Notes under the pieces: generated by a model | What the model was told of the DNA's origin: nothing | Database searches by the model: none | The model's input: the letters and a program-made list of their open reading frames with translations, nothing else | Assembly: GCA_001298555.1 (NCBI GenBank) | Contig: LJCW01000131.1 | Coordinates: 62,001-126,000 of the forward strand | Source of the DNA: Actinobacteria bacterium OV450 | GTDB lineage: Bacteria; Actinomycetota; Actinomycetes; Streptomycetales; Streptomycetaceae | Direction of reading: 5' to 3' | DNA length: 64,000 nucleotides | Program-made: the position numbers and the translations under genes | Shown here: positions 31,551-40,522 of the stretch, in pieces | Position numbering within the stretch: the stretch's first letter is position 1 | Layout of the letters: each line of letters starts with the position of its first letter

Positions 31551-32750
31551 GTGACCGACCAGGCCGCTCTCCAGTCTGTCCTCGACCGCGCCGCCGCAGG
31601 GGGCCGGATCACCAGGGAAGAGGCGCTCGACCTCTACCGGCACGCCCCGCTGCACGCGCTCGGCCAGGCCGCCGACGCGGTGCGCCGCCGCCGCTACGCC
31701 GGCACCGAGCACATCGCGACGTACATCATCGAGCGCAACATCAACTACACCAACGTGTGCGTCACGGCGTGCAAGTTCTGCGCCTTCTACGCGGCCCCCA
31801 AGGACACCAAGAAGGGCTGGTCCCGCGGTCTCGACGACATCCTGCGCCGCTGCGCGGAGACCGTCGAGCTCGGCGGCACGCAGATCATGTTCCAGGGCGG
31901 ACACCACCCGGACTACGGCGTGGAGTACTACGAGGAGCACTTCTCCGCCATCAAGAAGGCGTTCCCGCAGCTGGTCATCCACTCCCTCGGCGCGTCCGAG
32001 GTCGAGCACATGGCCCGCATCTCCGGCGTCTCGGCGGAGGAGGCCATCCAGCGGATCCACGCCGCCGGCCTCGACTCCTTCGCGGGTGCCGGCGCCGAAC
32101 TCCTCCCGGAGCGGCCGCGCAAGGCGATCGCCCCGCTCAAGGAGTCCGGCGAGCGGTGGCTGGAGATCATGGAGATCGCCCACAAGCTGGGCGTGGAGTC
32201 CACCTCCACCATGCTGATGGGCACCGGCGAGACCAACGCCGAGCGCATCGAGCACATCGCGATGATCCGCGACACCCAGGACCGCACGGGCGGCTTCCGC
32301 GCCTTCATCCCGTACACGTACCAGCCCGAGAACAACCACCTCAAGGGCCGGACCCAGGCGACGGTCTTCGAGTACCTGCGGATGATCGCGATCGCGCGGC
32401 TCTTCCTCGACAACATCGCCCACATCCAGGGCTCCTGGCTCACCGTCGGCAAGGAGGCGGGCCAGCTCTCGCTGCACTACGGGGCGGACGACCTCGGCTC
32501 GATCATGCTGGAGGAGAACGTGGTCTCCTCGGCCGGTGCCAAGCACCGCTCGAACCGGCAGGAGATCATCGACCTGATCCGCAAGGCGGGCCGCGTCCCC
32601 GCGCAGCGCGCGACGACGTACGAACACCTCGCCGTGCACGAGGACCCGGCGAACGACCCCGTCGACGACCGCGTGGTGTCGCACATCTCCTCCACCGCGA
32701 TCGAGGGCGGCACGGCGCACCCCGAGCTGAAGCTCATCTCGACGAACTGA
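31551..32750 (+). CDS. mqnC: Cyclic dehypoxanthinyl futalosine synthase
   Basis: A 399-residue radical SAM enzyme. Cys70, Cys74 and Cys77 (C-V-T-A-C-K-F-C) bind the 4Fe-4S cluster; G-G-T-Q-I-M-F-Q-G-G-H-H-P and S-L-G-A-S-E-V are typical of MqnC. It cyclises dehypoxanthine futalosine, the third enzymatic step of the futalosine menaquinone pathway. The GTG start has AAAGGTGA upstream. The following gene begins six bases after the stop and is almost certainly co-transcribed. Confidence 0.95.
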   Translation: MTDQAALQSVLDRAAAGGRITREEALDLYRHAPLHALGQAADAVRRRRYAGTEHIATYIIERNINYTNVCVTACKFCAFYAAPKDTKKGWSRGLDDILRRCAETVELGGTQIMFQGGHHPDYGVEYYEEHFSAIKKAFPQLVIHSLGASEVEHMARISGVSAEEAIQRIHAAGLDSFAGAGAELLPERPRKAIAPLKESGERWLEIMEIAHKLGVESTSTMLMGTGETNAERIEHIAMIRDTQDRTGGFRAFIPYTYQPENNHLKGRTQATVFEYLRMIAIARLFLDNIAHIQGSWLTVGKEAGQLSLHYGADDLGSIMLEENVVSSAGAKHRSNRQEIIDLIRKAGRVPAQRATTYEHLAVHEDPANDPVDDRVVSHISSTAIEGGTAHPELKLISTN

Positions 32751-32756
32751 GGCCGT

Positions 32757-33407
32757 GTGCTGACGCTTCACACCGCCGACCTCCTCCTCGCCGGACCGGG
32801 GGCCGCGCCGCTGCCCGGCGGGGCGGTCCTCGTCGAGGGTGACCGGATCAGCCGCGTGGGCCCGTACGAGGAGCTTGGCGCGGCCTGGCCGCACGCGCGC
32901 CTCCGGCGCTGGCCCGGGGTGCTGACGCCGGGGCTGCTCGTGCACGGGGCGGACGCGCTGCTGGAGCGCACGTACTACCCGGACGACCCGTACGAGACCG
33001 CCGAACTCGGCGCTGAGCCCCTGAGCGGGGCCGAGGCGCTGGCAGGGCTGGCGATGACCGAGTCCCGCTGGGGCAACAGCGCCCGCCGGGCCACGCAGAA
33101 GCTGCTGGCCCGCGGGGTGGTGGCGGTGACCGGGAGGCTCACGGTCCCCGCGGTCCGCACCGCGGTGATCCGCTCCGGCCTGACGCTCCTCCCGCCGACG
33201 GCGGCGGTGCCCCCGGCCCCGCCGTCCCTGGACCCGTTCGCCGGCCGGGACACGGCCGAGCAGGCCTTCTTCGGCACCCTGGAACCGAACGCCCCGGCCC
33301 GCTTCGCGGTGTTCGCGTCCCCGGACGCGGAAGCCCTCCTCGAACAGGGCGCCACCACCTGCGTGGCCACGGTCATCACGGGCCGCCTCCTCCACCGCCG
33401 CCGCTAG
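32757..33407 (+). CDS. Imidazolonepropionase-like domain protein, probably non-catalytic
   Basis: A 216-residue protein resembling the beta-sandwich (composite) domain of amidohydrolases: L-T-L-H-T-A-D-L-L-L-A-G, G-A-V-L-V-E-G-D-R-I-S-R-V-G and a T-P-G-L-L-V-H-G motif. Real amidohydrolases continue T-P-G-L-x-x-x-H-x-H with metal-binding His; here the second His and most of the barrel are missing. It is less than half the length of the enzyme family. The gene is tightly coupled to mqnC (6-base gap, GTG start), suggesting an accessory role in menaquinone synthesis that is not established. A palindromic element begins right after the stop. Confidence 0.75.
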   Translation: MLTLHTADLLLAGPGAAPLPGGAVLVEGDRISRVGPYEELGAAWPHARLRRWPGVLTPGLLVHGADALLERTYYPDDPYETAELGAEPLSGAEALAGLAMTESRWGNSARRATQKLLARGVVAVTGRLTVPAVRTAVIRSGLTLLPPTAAVPPAPPSLDPFAGRDTAEQAFFGTLEPNAPARFAVFASPDAEALLEQGATTCVATVITGRLLHRRR

Positions 33408-33410
33408 GTC

Positions 33411-33574
33411 GTGTCGTCAAAGTCCCGTCTGGCCGGCGGGGCCTGGTACGCACGCTCGCCGCGTTGTCGTCGGTCACCGACGCTCCGCGTCGATTCCCTC
33501 CTCCGCCTTGCGATCGCACGCACCAGGCCCCGCCGGCCCCGCCCTTCGGGCGGCCGACGCTACTTTGACGACAC
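33411..33574. mobile_element. 164-bp palindromic MITE-like element
   Basis: The ends are perfect 13-bp inverted repeats, GTGTCGTCAAAGT (33411-33423) and ACTTTGACGACAC (33562-33574). A second, inner perfect 17-bp inverted repeat pairs 33431-33447 with 33522-33538. There is no coding capacity. This is the design of a non-autonomous miniature transposon whose ends would be recognised by a transposase elsewhere. No clear target duplication is visible; partial AGG symmetry extends just outside. It starts four bases after the stop codon of the mqnC partner gene and could also act as its terminator. Confidence 0.65.
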
Positions 33575-33663
33575 TCCCTGGGCGCCCGGCGCGCCGCGCC
33601 GTGACGTGGATCACCGGAAAAGGGTGACACGCTGGTGTCGCCGAAGGCTGCGACCGTCGGCAC

Positions 33664-34602
33664 ATGACGATCACAGATCAGGACTGCCTCGCCGAGACCC
33701 TGGCGTTCAACGAGCAGTTCGAGACCGCCGCCGCGAACCGCCCGGCCCGCGGACAGGACCTCGACGCCTCCCTGCTGGCCGGACTGCGCCGCAACCGGCT
33801 CGGCGGCGACACACCCCCCGTGAGACTGCCGCACGGACGGGACCGCTTCATCGCGGGCGGCGTGCGGCTGCGGACCTTCGCGGGGGACCGCGTCGACGGC
33901 GTGTACCTGCACGTGCACGGCGGCGGCTGGGCGTTCGGGTCCGCCGACGGCCAGGACGAGAGGCTGTGGCGACTCGCCGTCGAGGCACGGCTGGCCGTCG
34001 TGAGCGTGGACTACCGCCTCGCGCCGGAACACCCCTTCCCCGCCGGACCCGACGACTGCGAAGCGGCCGCCCGCTGGCTGATCGACCACGCCGAAGCCGA
34101 GTTCGGCACCCGGCGGCTGCTGATCGGCGGCGAATCGGCCGGCGCCCACCTGAGCGTCCTGACCCTGCTGCGCCTGCGCGACCGGCACGGCATCACCGGC
34201 GCGTTCCGGGCCGCCAACCTGCTCTTCGGCCCGTACGACCTGTCGATGACACCGAGCCAGCGGTCGTTCGGCTCCCGGCGGCTGCTGAGCAACACCGACT
34301 CCCTCCGGGGCAGCTACGAGCTGTTCACACCCGGGACGGGCCCGGAGCAGCGCCGCGACCCCGGTCTCTCGCCGCTGTTCGCCGACCTGACCGGCCTGCC
34401 GCCCGCCCGGATCGTCGTCGGTACCGAGGACCCGCTGCTGGACGACTCGCTGTTCCTGGCCTCGCGCTGGCAGGCGGCGGGCGCGCCCGTACGGCTCGGC
34501 GTCGTCGCCGGTGCGATGCACGGCTTCACGCTGTTCCCGCTGACCGTCACCGAGCGGGAACAGGAGCGCCAGCAGGAGTTCCTGGCCGCCGCATGCCGGT
34601 AG
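33664..34602 (+). CDS. Alpha/beta hydrolase, hormone-sensitive-lipase type
   Basis: A 312-residue esterase of the HSL/bacterial family IV group. H-G-G-G-W (85-89) forms the oxyanion hole, G-E-S-A-G carries nucleophile Ser158, G-T-E-D-P-L-L the Asp, and A-M-H-G-F the His near the end. V-S-V-D-Y-R-L-A-P-E-H-P-F-P is the usual family stretch. It has no signal peptide, so it acts inside the cell on short-chain or aryl esters. The next gene, a WYL regulator, starts ten bases after the stop on the same strand, so the two are likely co-transcribed. Confidence 0.9.
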   Translation: MTITDQDCLAETLAFNEQFETAAANRPARGQDLDASLLAGLRRNRLGGDTPPVRLPHGRDRFIAGGVRLRTFAGDRVDGVYLHVHGGGWAFGSADGQDERLWRLAVEARLAVVSVDYRLAPEHPFPAGPDDCEAAARWLIDHAEAEFGTRRLLIGGESAGAHLSVLTLLRLRDRHGITGAFRAANLLFGPYDLSMTPSQRSFGSRRLLSNTDSLRGSYELFTPGTGPEQRRDPGLSPLFADLTGLPPARIVVGTEDPLLDDSLFLASRWQAAGAPVRLGVVAGAMHGFTLFPLTVTEREQERQQEFLAAACR

Positions 34603-34612
34603 CGTCGGCCCC

Positions 34613-35320
34613 GTGAACCGCACGACTCGGCTCTATGCGCTGGTGGAAGAGCTGCGCGCGAACGCGCCGCGACCGGTCACGGTCGCCGCGCTCGCCGCAC
34701 GCTTCGAGGTCAGCACGCGCACGGCGCAGCGCGACCTCCAGGCGCTGATGGAGTCCGGTGTCCCGGTGCGCACCACACCCGGGCGCGGCGGCGGCTGGAC
34801 GATCGACCCGGCGATGACCCTGCCCCCCGTCCACTTCACGGCCGAGGAGGCCGCGGCGCTGACCGCCGCGCTCGCCGCGGCCGGCGCCGGCGCCCCCTAC
34901 GCCGGTGCCGCCCGCACGGCCCACCAGAAGCTCACGGCGTCGATGACGGGCCCCGCCTCCGCCCCCCCCCGGACCCTGGCGGCCCGGATCGTCGCCCTGC
35001 CGGCGCCGGCCCCCTCCGCGGTCCGCGCGGCGGTGGAGCGGGCCGTCGCGGGCAACCTGGTGCTGGGCCTGCAGTACGTCGACGCGGCAGGACGCGGAAC
35101 CGAACGCGTGGTGGAGCCGGCCGGGCTGCTCACCGCCGGCGGCCACTGGTACCTCATCGCCTGGTGCCGCGCCCGGCGGTCCGGCCGCGGCTTCCGGCTG
35201 GACCGGATCGCGGCGGCGGCCCCCACCGGCGAGCAGGCGCACCCCCGCGACCTGGCGGAACTGCTGCGCGGCTCGGTCGCCGCGGCCGCGGTGCAGCCCC
35301 TCGCGCCGGCTACGCCCTGA
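34613..35320 (+). CDS. WYL-domain transcriptional regulator (YafY/DeoR-like HTH)
   Basis: A 235-residue regulator. An N-terminal winged HTH (about 5-55: T-V-A-A-L-A-A-R-F-E-V-S-T-R-T-A-Q-R-D-L) is followed by P-G-R-G-G-G-W. The C-terminal WYL domain (about 150-220) contains G-H-W-Y-L-I-A-W-C-R and R-S-G-R-G-F-R-L-D-R-I, the ligand/nucleic-acid-binding signature. GTG start, ten bases after the hydrolase. It lacks the longer C-terminal extension of PafBC-type proteins. It probably senses a small molecule; control of its own operon is plausible. Confidence 0.88.
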   Translation: MNRTTRLYALVEELRANAPRPVTVAALAARFEVSTRTAQRDLQALMESGVPVRTTPGRGGGWTIDPAMTLPPVHFTAEEAAALTAALAAAGAGAPYAGAARTAHQKLTASMTGPASAPPRTLAARIVALPAPAPSAVRAAVERAVAGNLVLGLQYVDAAGRGTERVVEPAGLLTAGGHWYLIAWCRARRSGRGFRLDRIAAAAPTGEQAHPRDLAELLRGSVAAAAVQPLAPATP

Positions 35321-35334
35321 GGGCTGTCCCGGGC

Positions 35335-35643
35335 CTAGGCGCTCCGGCGGGCGTCGAGGGCGTGCGCGGCCTTCGGGCCGGGGACGCCCTCGCGGGCCAG
35401 GGCGGCCAGGAGGCAGGCCTGGAGGCGGCTGATGCCGCCCAGCTTCGCTCTTATGTTGTGGACGTGGAACTTGACCGTGCTGACGGACAGTTGCAGCTCC
35501 CCGGCGAGTTCCGCGTTCGAGGCGCCGGTCGCCAGACACAGGAACACCGTCGACTCCTGTTCGGTGAGCTGGACCTCCCGCCGCACCTCCTCCCCCGTGC
35601 GGGGCGGGAACCAGGCGGGGACGCTGAAGCTGACGACACGCAT
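35335..35643 (-). CDS. Small LuxR-type (GerE) HTH regulator
   Basis: A 102-residue single-domain regulator. The LuxR/GerE helix-turn-helix occupies about 22-85: L-T-E-Q-E-S-T-V-F-L-C-L-A-T-G-A-S-N-A-E-L-A, then L-S-V-S-T-V-K-F-H-V-H-N-I-R-A-K-L. No receiver or ligand domain precedes it. ATG 35643 is selected because GAGGAG lies eight bases upstream and the sequence before it is the intergenic region of the DUF3152 gene. Such short proteins may be autonomous activators or remnants of larger response regulators. Confidence 0.82.
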   Translation of the reverse strand: MRVVSFSVPAWFPPRTGEEVRREVQLTEQESTVFLCLATGASNAELAGELQLSVSTVKFHVHNIRAKLGGISRLQACLLAALAREGVPGPKAAHALDARRSA

Positions 35644-35702
35644 GGATTCCACTCCTCGCCCCCGGCCGGTGCGATGGTCGACGCATCGGCTCTGCCTGTG
35701 CC

Positions 35703-36674
35703 CTAAGGGACGGGTGGTCCTGACAGGTAGGTTCCATTTCCGTCGAACGGCCAGGCATTGGCCACGCAGCCGAGCAGTCCCTTGATCTGCTGCATCATCG
35801 CGGGAGCGGGCTTTCCGGGGCCCGGACAGGTCTCGTGGTCGCGGCCTATCTCGTGGCCCACCTCGTGGTTGACGATCAGCGCCCGGTACTCCTCCACGGC
35901 CCCCTTGAACTGCGGTGATCCCTCCAGCCAGCGCTTGAGGTTCACCACCACCGTGTGGCCGGCCCGGCAGTTCGTCTCGCCGATGAGTTCGGGGGTGACC
36001 ACCTCGCACAGCCGGTCGGTGGTCCTGGGTGTGGCGATCTTCACCGTGAAGTCCACCGGCTGGCCGGCGCCGACGAGCTGGAACCCGTACGCCGGGTCCT
36101 TGATCCAGCCGCGCGGGTCCCCGAGGATCTTCTCCACCGACTGGGCGGCGGTGTTCGCGTCGACCCCGCTGCCGTCCTCGACCTCGATCCGCCACCTGCG
36201 GGCGGGCCCCCTGCCCTGCGGCTGCCCCGACCGGGAGGACGCCGAGAACACCCCCGGCCCGGACTGGGGTACCGCGGAACCGGACCCGCCGCCCGGCTTG
36301 GCCTCCGGGGGCTGCGGCTTCTGCGCCGCCTCGGAGGGCTTGCCGGCCTCGGGTGACCCGGAGGAAACCGGCGGGGACGGCGCGGCGACGGAATCCTGCA
36401 CGGGCGGCGGGGCGGCCGGCGCGGCCACGCTGTCGGAGACGGTCTCGGCGTCGTCCAACGGCACGACCGCGTACGCGGTGGCCGCTAGGGCGGCGACCAG
36501 CGCGGCCGAGCCGAGGAGCGTGCGGTGCAGCCGCTTGCGCCGCTCGGCCCGGCGCCGGGCGCGGGGGCCGAGGCCGGCACCGCTACTCGCAGCGCTGCTC
36601 GCACCGCGCCCGGAGCTTCGGCCGGAGCCTCGGCCGGTGGAACGGTCTCGACCGGTGGGATGGCCTGCCGGCAT
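35703..36674 (-). CDS. DUF3152 membrane-anchored putative metalloprotease
   Basis: A 323-residue protein. A basic cytoplasmic N-terminus (1-50) precedes one transmembrane helix (about 52-71) and a Pro/Ser-rich linker (75-150). The exported DUF3152 domain (about 155-323) contains V-N-H-E-V-G-H near 270, a zincin-like H-E-x-x-H motif, followed by R-D-H-E-T-C as the likely third ligand region. Metallopeptidase activity is therefore expected but unproven for this family. The Cys residues (LCEV, TNCRA, ETCPG, LGCV) suggest disulfides. Next to the LuxR-type gene on the same strand, 59 bases apart. Confidence 0.82.
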   Translation of the reverse strand: MPAGHPTGRDRSTGRGSGRSSGRGASSAASSGAGLGPRARRRAERRKRLHRTLLGSAALVAALAATAYAVVPLDDAETVSDSVAAPAAPPPVQDSVAAPSPPVSSGSPEAGKPSEAAQKPQPPEAKPGGGSGSAVPQSGPGVFSASSRSGQPQGRGPARRWRIEVEDGSGVDANTAAQSVEKILGDPRGWIKDPAYGFQLVGAGQPVDFTVKIATPRTTDRLCEVVTPELIGETNCRAGHTVVVNLKRWLEGSPQFKGAVEEYRALIVNHEVGHEIGRDHETCPGPGKPAPAMMQQIKGLLGCVANAWPFDGNGTYLSGPPVP

Positions 36675-36926
36675 ACATGGAGCCCTTTGTTCGGGAATAT
36701 CGTGTTTCGGCGGCCCTTGTCGGACCGTTTCGGCCAGTCAACGCGGACGCGCGTGCCCCGCGTAACTGTCCATCGGGCCAGTTGTCCCGCCGTACCGCGG
36801 CCGCTCCGCCGGGTGAGCGGGCCGGGCGGCCCGGTCCGTGGGGCCCGGACCGGAGGGCGGACCGGGCCTGAGAGGATGGTTTCCGTTGACCGCCGATCCG
36901 CATCGCACACCGAGGGGCGAACGCCA

Positions 36927-37619
36927 GTGACAAGGGCTTCCCTGGACAAGCAGCCGCACGAAGTCGCCTCCATGTTCGACGGTGTGGCGGCGAACTACGA
37001 CCTCACCAACGACGTCCTCTCCCTCGGGCAGTCCCGCCTGTGGCGCAAGGAGGTCGCCAAGGCGGTCGGTGCGCGCCCCGGGCACACGGTGCTGGACCTC
37101 GCCGCCGGAACCGCGACCTCCTCGCTGCCGTTCGCCGCGACCGGCGCGTACGTCGTCCCCTGCGACTTCTCCCTGGGCATGCTCCGCGAGGGCAAGAAGC
37201 GCCATGGCTGGCTGCCGCTGACCGCGGGTGACGCGACCAGGCTGCCGTTCAGGGACGACGTCTTCGACACGGTGACGATCTCCTTCGGCCTGCGCAACGT
37301 CCAGGACACCGACGCCGCGCTGCGCGAGCTGTACCGGGTGACCAAGCCCGGCGGGCAGGTCGTCATCTGCGAGTTCTCGCAGCCCACCTGGGCGCCGTTC
37401 CGGACGGTGTACACGGAGTACCTGATGCGCGCCCTGCCGCCGGTGGCCCGCGCCGTGTCCTCCAACCCCGACGCGTACGTCTACCTCGCCGAGTCGATCC
37501 GCGAGTGGCCCGACCAGCCGGCGCTGGCCGCGCTGCTGCAGAAGGCCGGCTGGGCCAAGGTCGCCTGGCGCAACCTGAGCGGCGGCATCGTCACGCTGCA
37601 CCGCGGCTTCAAGGCGTAA
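36927..37619 (+). CDS. menG: Demethylmenaquinone methyltransferase
   Basis: A 230-residue SAM-dependent methyltransferase of the UbiE/MenG family, catalysing the last methylation that gives menaquinone. Motif I is [10 protein letters not shown]; further signatures are [13 protein letters not shown] near the N-terminus, I-S-F-G-L-R-N-V and [11 protein letters not shown] 36927 is chosen with GAGGGG upstream; longer in-frame extensions have no coding character. The glutaminase gene starts six bases after its stop. Confidence 0.93.
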   Translation: MTRASLDKQPHEVASMFDGVAANYDLTNDVLSLGQSRLWRKEVAKAVGARPGHTVLDLAAGTATSSLPFAATGAYVVPCDFSLGMLREGKKRHGWLPLTAGDATRLPFRDDVFDTVTISFGLRNVQDTDAALRELYRVTKPGGQVVICEFSQPTWAPFRTVYTEYLMRALPPVARAVSSNPDAYVYLAESIREWPDQPALAALLQKAGWAKVAWRNLSGGIVTLHRGFKA

Positions 37620-37625
37620 GGACCG

Positions 37626-38537
37626 GTGGAGTACCAGGAGCTTCTGGAGCGGATCGCGGCGGACGTCGCCCCCCTGGTGGGCAGCGGCACGCCCGCCGAG
37701 TACATCCCGGCGCTGGCGTCCGTGGACGCCGGGCAGTTCGGGATGGCCCTCGCCGATCTCGAAGGCAACGTGTACGGGGTGGGGGACTGGCGGGTCCCGT
37801 TCTCCGCGCAGTCCATCACCAAGGTGTTCGCCCTGGCCCTGGCGCTGGCCGAGGGCGGCGACAGCCTGTGGGAGCGGGTGGGGCGGGAGCCGTCCGGCAA
37901 CCCGTTCAACTCCCTGGTGCAGCTGGAGTACGAGAACGGCATTCCGCGCAATCCGTTCATCAACGCGGGGGCGCTCGTCGTCACCGACCGGCTGCAGACG
38001 CTGACGGGCGACGCGAGCAGCGAGCTCCTGGAGTTCCTGCGGCAGGAGAGCGGCAACCCGGACCTCGGGTTCGACGCGGAGGTCGCCGCGTCCGAAAGCG
38101 AGCACGGCGACCGCAACGCCGCGCTCGCGCACTTCATGGCCTCGTACGGGAACATCGACAACCCCGTGCCGGCGCTGCTCGACCACTACTTCTGGCAGTG
38201 CTCGATCGAGATGAGCTGCGCCGACCTGGCGCGCGCCGCGCGGTTCCTGGCCCGGCACGGGCTGCGGGCGGACGGCTCCCGGCTCCTCACCCGCAGCGAG
38301 GCGAAGCAGGTCAACGCGGTGATGCTGACCTGCGGGACGTACGACGCGGCGGGGGAGTTCGCCTACCGGGTGGGTCTGCCGGGCAAGAGCGGCGTGGGCG
38401 GCGGGATCGTGGCGGTCGTCCCGGGCCGCTGCACGCTGGCCGCGTGGAGCCCGGGCCTGGACCCCCACGGCAACTCGGTGGCCGCGGCCGCCGCCCTGGA
38501 CCGCTTCACCACCCTGACGGGGCTTTCCGTCTTCTAG
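37626..38537 (+). CDS. glsA: Glutaminase
   Basis: A 303-residue serine-dependent beta-lactamase-fold glutaminase converting glutamine to glutamate and ammonia. The catalytic S-I-T-K motif is at 63-66. N-P-F-N-S, N-P-F-I-N-A-G-A, S-E-x-x-x-x-D-R-N and G-L-P-G-K-S-G-V-G-G-G-I are all present as expected for GlsA. Length is typical of the bacterial enzyme without STAS extension. The GTG start lies six bases after menG, so they probably share a transcript even though the reactions are unrelated. Followed by a GC hairpin. Confidence 0.93.
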   Translation: MEYQELLERIAADVAPLVGSGTPAEYIPALASVDAGQFGMALADLEGNVYGVGDWRVPFSAQSITKVFALALALAEGGDSLWERVGREPSGNPFNSLVQLEYENGIPRNPFINAGALVVTDRLQTLTGDASSELLEFLRQESGNPDLGFDAEVAASESEHGDRNAALAHFMASYGNIDNPVPALLDHYFWQCSIEMSCADLARAARFLARHGLRADGSRLLTRSEAKQVNAVMLTCGTYDAAGEFAYRVGLPGKSGVGGGIVAVVPGRCTLAAWSPGLDPHGNSVAAAAALDRFTTLTGLSVF

Positions 38538-38544
38538 GGCCGGC

Positions 38545-38576
38545 CCGGGCCCCGTGCGGGCCCCGTGCGGGCCCGG
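38545..38576. terminator. GC-rich hairpin with tandem 11-bp repeat in loop region
   Basis: CCGGGCCC (38545-38552) pairs with GGGCCCGG (38569-38576). The interval contains two near-identical gggccccgtgc units. It lies between the convergent glutaminase and acetyltransferase genes; a terminator by position. Confidence 0.5.
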
Positions 38577-38613
38577 CGCGGGGCGGGGGGCCGGGCGGCC
38601 GGCCCCGCCCGGG

Positions 38614-39132
38614 TCATCCGGCCTGGAGGGTGAGTTCGTAGCGGCGGCCGTAGGAGTGGCCGTTCGGGAGGAGGAAGCGGTCGGCCAGGGTCATGCCCAG
38701 GCGTTCCGCGACCGCGATCGAGCGCAGGTTCTCGTCGTTGATCATCGCCACCACGCGCGGAACGCCCGCCGCACGCACCCGCTCCAGCGTCGCCAGCGCC
38801 GCGGCGTACGCGTACCCCCGGCCCCACGCGGAGCGGGCCAGGCGCCAGCCGATCTCCGTCTCACCGACCGGGCCCCACGCCTTCTCCTGCGGCCACGGCT
38901 GCGCACCGGTGAAGCCGATCACCGCGCCCTGCTCGTCCAGCAGCGTCCACAGGCAGTAGCCGAGCTGTGCGTCGTGCATCCGCTGCCGCGCGGTGAACTC
39001 CTCGTACAGGGACAGCTCGGCGGGACCGCCGAGGAACTCCATCACGTCGGGGTCGTCGAAGACCCCGTGCCAGGCCCGCGCATCCTCGTGGGTGGGCACG
39101 CGCAGCTCTACGGCAGGGAGCGAGGTGGTCAT
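38614..39132 (-). CDS. GNAT-family N-acetyltransferase (RimJ/RimL type)
   Basis: A 172-residue acetyl-CoA-dependent transferase. E-I-G-W-R-L-A-R-S-A-W-G-R-G-Y-A-Y-A-A is the acetyl-CoA loop of the RimJ/RimL-like subgroup; N-x-x-S-I-A-V-A-E-R-L-G-M follows. ATG 39132 has GAAGGG upstream and marks the start of family similarity. The substrate may be a protein N-terminus or an antibiotic-like amine. Divergent from the reductase gene at 39230. Confidence 0.9.
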   Translation of the reverse strand: MTTSLPAVELRVPTHEDARAWHGVFDDPDVMEFLGGPAELSLYEEFTARQRMHDAQLGYCLWTLLDEQGAVIGFTGAQPWPQEKAWGPVGETEIGWRLARSAWGRGYAYAAALATLERVRAAGVPRVVAMINDENLRSIAVAERLGMTLADRFLLPNGHSYGRRYELTLQAG

Positions 39133-39229
39133 CGGGCAGCCCTTCGGGTTCGTGATCTCTCTCGCTGCATAGACTGCACATGTCCTGTGCCGTTGGGCAC
39201 CCTTTATCGAGCCTTCGGGAGACCCCGCA

Positions 39230-40513
39230 GTGACCGAGCCCCTCTCCGAACACTCCGCGGATGTGATCGTCGTCGGGGCCGGACCCGCCGGCTCGACCAC
39301 CGCCTACTACCTCGCCAAGGCGGGACTGGACGTCCTGCTGCTGGAGAAGACGGCGTTCCCGCGCGAGAAGGTCTGCGGTGACGGTCTGACCCCGCGTGCG
39401 ACCAAGCAGCTCGTGGCGATGGGCATCGACATCTCCGAAGAGGCCGGGTGGCTCCGCAACAAGGGCCTGCGGATCATCGGCGGCGGCCAGCGGCTCCAGC
39501 TGGACTGGCCGGAACTCGCCTCCTTCCCGGACTACGGACTCGTCCGCAAGCGCGACGACTTCGACGAGACCCTGGCCCGCCAGGCCCAGAAGGCCGGCGC
39601 CCGCCTGTACGAGCGCTGCAACGTCGGCGAGCCCGTCCGGGACCCGCGCACGGGCCACATCACGGGCGTGCAGGCCAAGCTCGGCGAGGAGAAGACCCCG
39701 GTCACCTTCCACGCCCCGCTCGTCGTCGCCGCCGACGGCAACTCCTCCCGCCTCTCGCTGGCGATGGGCCTGCACCGGCGCGAGGACCGGCCGATGGGCG
39801 TGGCCGTGCGGACGTACTTCACGTCCCCGCGCCACGACGACGACTACCTGGAGTCCTGGCTGGAGCTGTGGGACCGGCGCGGCCCCCAGGACCGGCTGCT
39901 GCCCGGCTACGGCTGGATCTTCGGCATGGGCGACGGCACGTCCAACGTCGGCCTCGGCATCCTCAACTCCTCCTCCGCCTTCCGGGAGCTGGACTGGCGC
40001 GAGGTCCTCAAGGCCTGGTGCGCGTCCATGCCGGAGGACTGGGGCTACACCCCCGAGAACATGACGCAGCCCATCCGCGGCGCGGCCCTGCCGATGGCCT
40101 TCAACCGGCAGCCGCACTACACCAAGGGCCTGCTGCTGGTCGGTGACGCGGGCGGCCTCGTCAACCCGTTCAACGGCGAGGGCATCGCCTATGCGATGGA
40201 GTCCGGCCAGATCGCGGCCGACGTCATCGTGCAGGCCCACGCCCGGGCCACCCCGGCGCAGCGCGAGCTGGCCCTGCACAGCTACCCGAAGGTGCTCAAG
40301 GAGACCTACGGCGGCTACTACTCGCTGGGCCGCGCGTTCGTGAAGCTGATCGGCAACCCGAAGGTGATGAAGGTCGCCACCCAGCGCGGCCTGACGCACC
40401 CGGTGCTGATGCGCTTCACGCTGAAGATGCTGGCCAACCTGACCGACCCGGCGGGCGGCGACGCGATGGACCGCATCATCAACGGCCTCTCCAAGGTGGC
40501 CCCGAAGGCCTGA
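39230..40513 (+). CDS. Geranylgeranyl reductase family FAD protein, probably MenJ-like
   Basis: A 427-residue flavoprotein. The FAD dinucleotide motif V-G-A-G-P-A-G-S lies at 15-22, F-P-R-E-K-V-C-G-D-G-L-T-P near 43-55 is the hallmark of the geranylgeranyl reductase family, and G-D-A-G-G-L-V-N-P-F-N-G-E-G-I near 305-320 is the second FAD site. In actinobacteria, members such as mycobacterial MenJ saturate an isoprene unit of menaquinone. The position beside menG and nuo strongly suggests that role here. GTG start; a -10-like TAGACT lies at 39170-39175. Confidence 0.88.
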   Translation: MTEPLSEHSADVIVVGAGPAGSTTAYYLAKAGLDVLLLEKTAFPREKVCGDGLTPRATKQLVAMGIDISEEAGWLRNKGLRIIGGGQRLQLDWPELASFPDYGLVRKRDDFDETLARQAQKAGARLYERCNVGEPVRDPRTGHITGVQAKLGEEKTPVTFHAPLVVAADGNSSRLSLAMGLHRREDRPMGVAVRTYFTSPRHDDDYLESWLELWDRRGPQDRLLPGYGWIFGMGDGTSNVGLGILNSSSAFRELDWREVLKAWCASMPEDWGYTPENMTQPIRGAALPMAFNRQPHYTKGLLLVGDAGGLVNPFNGEGIAYAMESGQIAADVIVQAHARATPAQRELALHSYPKVLKETYGGYYSLGRAFVKLIGNPKVMKVATQRGLTHPVLMRFTLKMLANLTDPAGGDAMDRIINGLSKVAPKA

Positions 40514-40522
40514 CGGCCGACG

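Noticed and set aside
33411-33574. Intact insertion sequence
   Set aside because: Only 164 bp with no transposase frame; at most a non-autonomous element.
36525-36926. N-terminal extension of menG by 134 codons
   Set aside because: The extension lies over the DUF3152 5' region and lacks coding character; the GTG at 36927 with GAGGGG fits family length.
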